DNA of 64,000 bases from Pyxicephalus adspersus (Eukaryota; Chordata; Amphibia; Anura; Pyxicephalidae), in contig NC_092862.1 of the NCBI RefSeq assembly GCF_032062135.1, positions 46,390,858-46,454,857 on the forward strand, read 5' to 3'. Of this stretch, positions 38,119 through 47,100 are shown in pieces (the stretch's first letter is position 1; each line of letters begins with the position of its first letter). The notes beneath the pieces were generated by a model, which was not told the DNA's origin, ran no database searches, and was given only the letters and a program-made list of their open reading frames with translations. A program made the position numbers and the translations under genes.

Positions 38119-41100
38119 TATAGAACAAATTGTAAGCAATATCCCTTGCAAGCGAAGGCAGAAATTGTCTCTGTGGTTTTAAGAGATCCAGGCAAAATAA
38201 CACCGGCATCAATGAACAGTAGGAGAAGACAGAAGAAAGGAATAAAGTGAGATTTGGATCTGAGGAATAACTAGAAAATATAAACCTAAAATGATCATTT
38301 GTGATCAGAAACTGACATCACTTATAAGCTGTTGTAGATGTTGTTTACGTAGGTAGACATTTTTTTAGAATAAATGTAAGAATGTAAAAAACATTGAACA
38401 TTGTGTGGGGATGTCCATTATTTGTTAAATCTATGTGCTGGCATCAGCCAGGAGTACTTCCCAAAAATCACTAGCTAATTAGAGCACTCAGATAGAGCAC
38501 CCATTGACTGACAGATGTTAGGGAGCAACCCCAGCTAAATGTGGATAATAATAGTTTTGCTGGTAGATGAGTGCACAGTGGTAACTAGATAAATATGTTA
38601 GGGAAAAATCAACTATTTTTATACTGGTTATGCATTCATTAACTAGTATTTGGGCATCTATTTACCAGGGGGGCTTACTTGATTATAGTAGCCAGAGGAG
38701 TTTTGGGTTACCCTTTTGCTATATTGAGATGCACAACAAGCATAAAACTGAAATGTGGGAAGTGGGGCCTAAATAATTCTTGTAAAAGTATAACATGCTG
38801 TTGAAGTTATTCAGAAAAGATGATTCATGGACTGAACATGCATTACAACAAGTTTAGTAAAGGCAAGGTCTATTAAGGATTGAATTTGGGGTTACAGTAT
38901 TTGGATGGAACATTGAACCATGCAGTTATAGAGCCCAGAGAAATGAGATATTACTGGGTTATACAAGTGTAGAATGGGAGAGTAGGAAATGAGCTGCCTA
39001 GATTTAAGAGGGGAAATAAAGATGTTTAATAAGAGCACTGGACCATAAAAGAAGAGAAGCAGTGAGAGATGAGTGGACAGTTCATCAAGAAAAGGAGACT
39101 GAGTAGTAGTTATGTAGAAGGTGAAAAAAATATGTTCTAGGTAATATAATTGGAAACTGTAGTGTAAAAGTGATGGTATTGATATTATAGATCCAATAAG
39201 ACTGAAGTGCAAATGTGTCAGTAGTACATGTTATACTGCAAAAATAGTCTGTATAAGAACAGGGAATCTCTTCAGAGCCATACGATAGTATAGGATTCAT
39301 AAAGTAAAAAAATGTTTCCTACCATTTCGGTACCACTGGATTTCTGGCTGGAACCGTTTTATTTGTGGGTGGACAACAACTGTGGAACCCAGACTCAGTG
39401 TATCACCTTCTTTTCCAAAGGAAACTCCAAATGGGTCAATAAAGTTAATATCGAACTTGGAAGCAAATCCATATGGAGTAATAACAACTACAAAGAGAAA
39501 ATGGTGCAAAGAACCAGTAATCAGTTACCTCATACATTCACATGGCAAAGTTTAGACAAATGCTACAAATGCTACATTTAACGTTTTTCCCCCCCAACAA
39601 CAAAGTAGTTGCACATTTCAGCATCCCCAGAAACTGTTTTGATACCCCAGCTTTTTACTCTACAGGAAAATAACTGATTTCTACTTACAGCTGAATGGCT
39701 CGCTTTTTGGAATTGTTAAAGGTGTCACATCCAGTTCTCCTTTATATCCTGTTAGAAACCAACAAACAATAAATGAAAAACTCAGCAAAATTAAATATCT
39801 ATAAGCAAAGGTATTGAATTGAAAAAAACTTACTCTTCACAACAAGAGAAGCATATGCGGAATTCTCTCCTTTCACATTCATTGCTGATGCATGGTATTG
39901 AGCAGTATCCTCAAAGTCACAGCTGTAGAAAGAAGAACAATACAATTACACCTGTGAGCTTAAACTTATAATTAACTTAAAGAAAGATTTAAGTTAATTG
40001 GTTTCATACATGGTGTGTGGTGCTACACGCCTCTTCTGTTCTCTCCTTGTAAATTTAGCTAAAATGTATAAAAAAGGACTCTGATCTTTTGTACATAGGT
40101 AAAGGGGCCTCAATGGCCCTCCTGTGCTCATTGGCTGCATGGTCATAAAAAAATAATATTCTTCTATATGATTTTTATCACCAGTTAACCCTTTTACTAG
40201 ATGCATTCTCTGTAAAGGAAAGTAGAATGAACGTAGACTATGAAGATGTAGGTCTGTATTTTTGGTTCTTAGTTCATAGGGAGAGCCTGATAAGTTTTAT
40301 GTTCATATAAATATGTTCTGCATAAGAAAAAGTGACAGCAAGTTTTTTTATTGCTTGTTTGTTTTTAATTGCTACTGTTTCCACTAGAGAGAGATTTGCT
40401 CCTTTGTTCCATAAGTCCAACAGTGATTAAGGAACCCTCCCTAAAGTAATGGGATATCTTAATTTTAACAACTCTCATTATAACAGGTTTCCTCATTAGG
40501 ACCTTTTGCTTATCTAGGTACCCAATGATGGGGTATTCACACCCCTATCCAAAAAACAACAATCAGTCTGCACAAATCTCCTTATTGGTAACAAAGAAAG
40601 CAAAAAAAAAAAAAAAACTGGTACAGGTTCTAATCATTCTGTACTCTACACAAAACATCAAACATATGTTTGATGTTTTGTGTAGAGTACAAAGTGATGT
40701 TCCACTTAAGAAGAATATTGTGTCTGGTCTTTGGTTAGGTTATGAAAAGTTAAAAAGGAATTTGAGTTCCATATTATATTGTACATAATTTAGGATTATC
40801 ACATGTAAAGATCACATCAATCCCATATTACCACCCATGTACATTACAAGAGTTAAATGCTGATAGACTGAGTATACTGGAATTACTTCCCAATATTAAA
40901 ATACATCACATTCTTGGCCATACACAGCTTTATATAAACAGAAATATTTGGCATCCATTTAGGATTGACTGCAATCACCTTCTAATTAAAGGAAAGATGA
41001 CCCATGAGTTGTGGAAAGATAAGAAATAGCTAATAAATGTTTATTATGCTGCACCAATTCATGTACATTATGTTGCACCAAAGTATTTTAATCTTTTGAT

Positions 41101-44100
41101 AGCTCAAAAAAAATAAAAAAATAAAAAGTAAAATGTTGAAATTTCTTGTAAAATCAGAAAAGTACATATGTCAGATGTTATCAAGTATATACTTCAAAAG
41201 ACCGGTGTGCACTTGAACAGCCAATTATATGAGGAAGACAAAGCTCTATTTTTTTAATTCCCATTTTGATATATGCATGTTGATGTTGAAAAAGCACAGT
41301 TTAAATCATCTTGCTTGTCCCAATGCTTCCCTTTCCCCTTAATGGGATATTGTGCCCTAAGCCAAGAAGTACACTATATGAGCCCTGTTTCGGCTTTAAA
41401 CAAATCTTAATATTTAAACTTTTCTTATCTGACAAAGGACAGTTATTATCAATAATTAATAAAAATTAATTTTAACTAAACATTTTATGATATATATCAT
41501 TATGAACTCAGTAGTAAGTAATTGTAAGCACTGTATCAAGTAATACGTCCAGATAAAAATACAAATGTACATAAAGTCTTCATTAACAAGCTAATATTAC
41601 TGAAAAGTGAACATATACATAGCAAAAATGAATAATAAAATGAGAGCGCTACCTACATGCACACAGGATAAGATAACAAAACAACTAGTAATAAATAACA
41701 CTTACAATGTGGTAATAGAAAAAAATTTCTTAAATGTGACTAACAGTAGTGTCAGGCTTTAACAAGTTCAAAAAGTGTAAATCATGTTCACTTTTATAGT
41801 GACTTTTCACTTAATTTAAAAGTAAATGAGGTGAAACAAAGTGAACATTCACCCAAAATAATCCATTGTACAAGGAAAAGTCTTTAGTAAATTACCCCAC
41901 CATATATAGTGGTGTAACTCACCACAAAGAACTACAATCTGCCATTTACATGAAATTCCTAATTCCTCTCTAAATTTCATTTATATATCCAAATCACTGA
42001 AATATAATAAAAAATAAATGTTATTGTATTTATTTACTATAACATTCTAGAATATATGCTAGTATTATTACCAAAGTAATTAGATTTTTAGTACCCATTG
42101 CCAACTGTTAATCAGACAAACAGGATGGGAACTCGCCTATTTGTTTAAAAATACATTAAAAAAAAAACAATATTCCCTGGTGAAAATCAATTACTGCTAT
42201 TGAAACACAGGGATCTGGAGGATTCCCAATAAGGATGTCTGATTCCCTGTTTTATAAACAGAGCTCGATGTTACAAAATGGAAGACTATACTGAAAACAT
42301 TTAGAGGAAACTGAAAATAGGATAATATATAATATATGTATAGGATAATGATTACATAAATTTTTAAATAGGTAATATGCAAAAATTCCAGACACTACAG
42401 TAAAAAAGGTAGAATACTTTTGGCAGCCCACTTAGCCTATTTGGAAGCATCGCATTTACACTAGAACAGATACTATTACATTCCCTGCCCATGTGACAAT
42501 TGCAATGTAATCTGCTGACATGCTAACATTATACGTTGAGTATTTTAATTATATGCACAGGGCTAATACATAAAGCACACCAAAAAACTAGAGTAGCATT
42601 CTCATTTTAAAAAAAAATATCAAATAAGCAAATCACATTAGTGCCTGAACTGAACAATGGTTGCATCTTGGCAAAGGACTGGTAACTGATGTTGCATATC
42701 TGTCTGTACATGAAAGCAATCCCTGTATCCCTACTGAGCCCTGTTGGTCCTAGGCCTAGAAAGAAGCATCGGCCTTTACCTAAATTAATATTTATCCCCA
42801 TCCCTGCCATTCAGCTGTCAAATGCCAAAGCTTCCACTGCCACTGTAAGACTTTTGGTTTGTCTTGGCACCCTTATCATAGATGACTACATGTAAGGTGC
42901 AAAGTTTTCCATGGAATCAATGATAAACATAGGATACATTTATTCTGGCAGTGTAAGTAATTGAGAGGTGACAGCAGTCTGTGGGAAAACAAATCTGTTA
43001 ATCTTTTATAATCTGTGTACTAGAATGTGCATCACAATGTAACATTGCACATGTGCCTTAACTAACAATAATACCTAATAGGCAACAGTACAAACACAGG
43101 GGCCCATAACATTCAAGATTGTTTTTTCTTTCCCTTGTATGTTACAGAGACAAGTTGATCTTTTCTTGGTACTCACTTATAAATCTCCAATGAGTGAAGA
43201 CCATATGAACCTTCAATTTTGTATTTATCAGGATGAGCTTGAACATTGATAGGAACGTTATTCTTATACCTGTATAAAAGACACAGTAGACAGGAATGAG
43301 TCACGTATGAACCTATCTTATACAATGGTCGCATTCAATAGCATTGAAGTAAACAAAGGGGTTATTCATTCATCATATATGGAATATGGGGACTTGGTTT
43401 AGCAATCTATTGACTGAACTACAGGTTTAATTCAACACAGGACAAAAAAATAAATTTCCAAGGAACAAAAACATTAAGGCAAATTTGGTGGTATCAGCGC
43501 CCATTTGGAACATACCATGTGACTCTTGGCTCTGGCCATCCACTCACTGTGCAATGAAATTTTACAGTCTGTGTCTCCCAAATGGTGTGTGAACGAGGTT
43601 TAATGATGTAGACGGGAGGGTGTAGCAGTGTGTCTTCATTTATCTTTTTGTGAAACTCTTCAGTGTCATCTATCTGGAATACAGCAAGTTACATTTGATG
43701 GCAATAATATGCAGAATTAATGATTTGTGAAAATATGTCAATAACAAATAAAGATGAATAAAGTGAGCACAACATTTTGGTAATTCTATCCTATCCATAA
43801 GGTACCTTCCCTTTTTATTCTTGGTAACAGGACATTTAGGGCCCTATTTATAAATTATTCCTCTGTCATTTCACTCATAATATTTGTTTGTTTCCTATTC
43901 ATTTCCTAATGTGACAGCTGTGCACATTTGACTGGCCATTAGGATGAAGAATGAATGATTGTTTTATAGGGACAAGGGCAAATTTTAGACAAATTACCTG
44001 GAAGAATAATTTATAAATACAGCCCTTAGATTGACAGGGGCAAAGACAGAAACACAAATCTGATGGTGGTTCTAACTTGCAAATCTAAAAAAAAAGTTTT

Positions 44101-47100
44101 TGCTGTTAAGGCTGGTACACATAGACATTTTTTTAGTTCTGATCTGATTTTCACTCTGATGAAACAATCAGATTTGAAGTGAAAAGTCAAAGGAATTTAT
44201 CACACAACTGACCTTAAGATACCAATTTTTTTTGGGTTATCTGCTGTAGATAGATCAGATGTGTTGGTAAATATCTATCTACAGCACACAAGCTGTGTAC
44301 CGTGTAGAAACAATCAGGTACATGCAATTTGAATTCTATTCACTTTCTTTTTAAATGTTCAAAGTGAATATTAATTGGGTCAGCTGCTTGGTCGGTCGAG
44401 AGCAACAATATACTTGTAGAATATGGCACCAACGTACTGCAATGTGTATGCAGCTGCCCTGTAGCAATGACAGGTTCAGGGGGCTGCCGTCACCGCATCC
44501 TCAGAAGGTGCCATCCCCATCGCTGATGGCACAGTGTACCTGATGGCTTTGGAATGCCATTGATAATGCAACTCCTGCATATGCACTATGGCCCTGGCAC
44601 ACAGTGCAGCTATAACACCAAGACACTGGGAGCCAGGGCTTTATTTTGGACAAAAAAGACATTTTATGTCTTTTGTCAAATAGCATTACCTCCTGATTTT
44701 TTGTTTTTCTAAATGTAGGTCTACATTAGGTGCAAATATAGTTTATTAAGTACTCTATAACCTGCTTGGCTTCCTGCAGCAGATTTATTACAGAAATATT
44801 CACATACATAAATGCCTGGGATAAAACATATTTAAAGACTGTAGCTTGGAATTGCTCAACAGCTGTGCAATGTAACACTGTAACTGTTTCCAAAGATAGA
44901 TTTCAAATGCCATGCAGTTTTACAGAAGATATAAATGTGCACTGTGGCCCACTAATTCCTATCTGCTCTGATTTCATTATTCAGAGCATCACTTTCTTAC
45001 ACATAATTCAAACCTTGCAAAAAGCTTTGTAATTAATTTTGAATGATGCCTTAGTGCACTATTCTCTTTGTTTTGAGGAGCTTTCGTACTCTCATATTTT
45101 ACATTGGTCTGTCTCATTTACTCAAGCAAGCGTGAATGCTCATTGACCTGTCATATCCTTTTGAATTCTCTTATGTTCTCTAGTACATAAAATATTACTC
45201 CCATCTCTGCCTTCATCTGTGTGTAAAATGTAATGAGTGTTTGTGAGTTAATACATTCCCAGCATGAGCAGGGGAAGCTTGGTCGATGCTGTGCAAGTGC
45301 AGCTCAGCTTTTGGTAGACATCCAGAGTAATAAGGTAGGCAGGAGGTATTCCTGCAGAAGGGACATTGCTTGTCCTTTTCTTCAATAATGACCAGACTGA
45401 TCATGGATTCTTTTAGTTCCACTTAACTAGGGTTCTTCTAGAGATTGAACTGTGGATGGTTGATCTCCCATTCAGTGATGCCTGCATAGTTCTAGAGCCA
45501 ACACCACTTGGTAAACCCAGCAGCATTACACTGATTATGATTTTAGTGTTTAATGTATATACTCTTTTTTTCCATTACCGTTTTCTTAAGAGCAAGACGT
45601 TCTGCTTTTTCTCGTATGGATACATTTCTGGATTTCTTTTGATAGGCCTCAGAATATGCTGATGCTGTTGATATTGCTGATGCTGATGAAGAAGCTTTTT
45701 TGGACAGGCTATATCCCTCCTCAGCAGCAAACAGGTTCCTATGAGCAATATATCCAGCTGTCTCTTTAATTCTTTCTTCCTCTGTATCTGTAATTCCACT
45801 AACATACTCATGTCTGTAAGAAAAACAAATAATATGTGATATCAGTTCATTGCCAAAGTGTTGCTTTACTATTAAATTGTAAGGTCAAGTCAGTCAGGGT
45901 CAATATATTCTTTGCTTCTTGTACTACAGTATTTGTCCTATTGATATGTTTGATGTATATCTTTTATAAAGCACTGCATAGACTGTAGAACTATTTAAAT
46001 GAGTAATGATATTACCAGTAATAATAACAGTATATTGCCAGGTTGCAGTCATTGTTCTGTAACGTTATACAGTTTTGAGGACCAAACTATGCAGTGCCTA
46101 TGAGATGCACCTAGAATGGTCTGCACTTATTTTATTTATCTTTCACCTTACATTTTAGGAGTTCAAACAAATTCTGTAGGGTATAAATTTGTGCTCATGT
46201 TTATTTGTGCTCATGTATATTCTGTCTAGTACCTTTCTACACTCCAAACATCTTGTCTCCCACATTGCCCACATTTGGGGGAGTTAACTGATCCAGTACA
46301 AACATTAATGCAACTACAGCTACAGCAGCCAAAAGACTACATTTAACCCGAACACAGAGTACTTTGCATAAAAGCATTTCCTCCATGAAGTGTTATCCTA
46401 CGCAGAGCCATATTACGACATCATTCTGAATGAAAAATGCCTGAGCCATGACACCTTACTGGACAAGCATTGCTCCTGCTTCAAGTGATTATTTTAGTAA
46501 AAAAAAAAAAACTACTGTTAAAATTTGCTAAAAAAGCCAATTAATGTTTATTTTTTTAATTATTCTAAACCTATGGACTTCTCTCAACATCCCCTACACA
46601 CAATCCTCCCTACAGTTCTCCTATTACATTTGAGCACTTAGGTCTGCAGATTGCCAGCAGAAGGTGACACGTTATGAAATGAGTTAGGTTTAGAAGTGTC
46701 ATACAATGAATACAGTCTAAAATGGTAAACCATTGACAATTTATGATGATCTTGGGGTCTCCCTATTGTCATTTCTTAGTTAATAAAATGTTACTAGACT
46801 TGTAAGATTTAAAAAAAGAGTAAATTTAAACAATACATCTGCAATCCATTCATTATAAAGTGTTTTGTTGTTATGTGGATGCATCCTTAAATTAGTACAA
46901 GAATACATGACCTGTAACATAACCCAGCTTTAGTGCTACAGGAAGAGAATAGAGAGCTTCTCTCTGCAGGGCTGTGACATTGTATGTGTCATAGGATGAC
47001 ATTCACAGTAAACAGTACAGAACAGGTGTGATCTAAAAGTCATTGGGATTATATAGCTGAACACAAGAATAACCATAAGGCATACGTACCGTCCTCTGAA

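Larger units (their letters stand above)
39923..43176 (-). other. MYOM1 intron 5
   Basis: 3.25 kb, containing the perfect palindrome (40641-40690), a poly-A run just before it (about 40601-40616) and a decayed MITE at about 42.2 kb. Confidence 0.75.

Noticed and set aside
37954..38250. Tyr-Ile repeat proteins on both strands
   Set aside because: Pure translation of the TA microsatellite.
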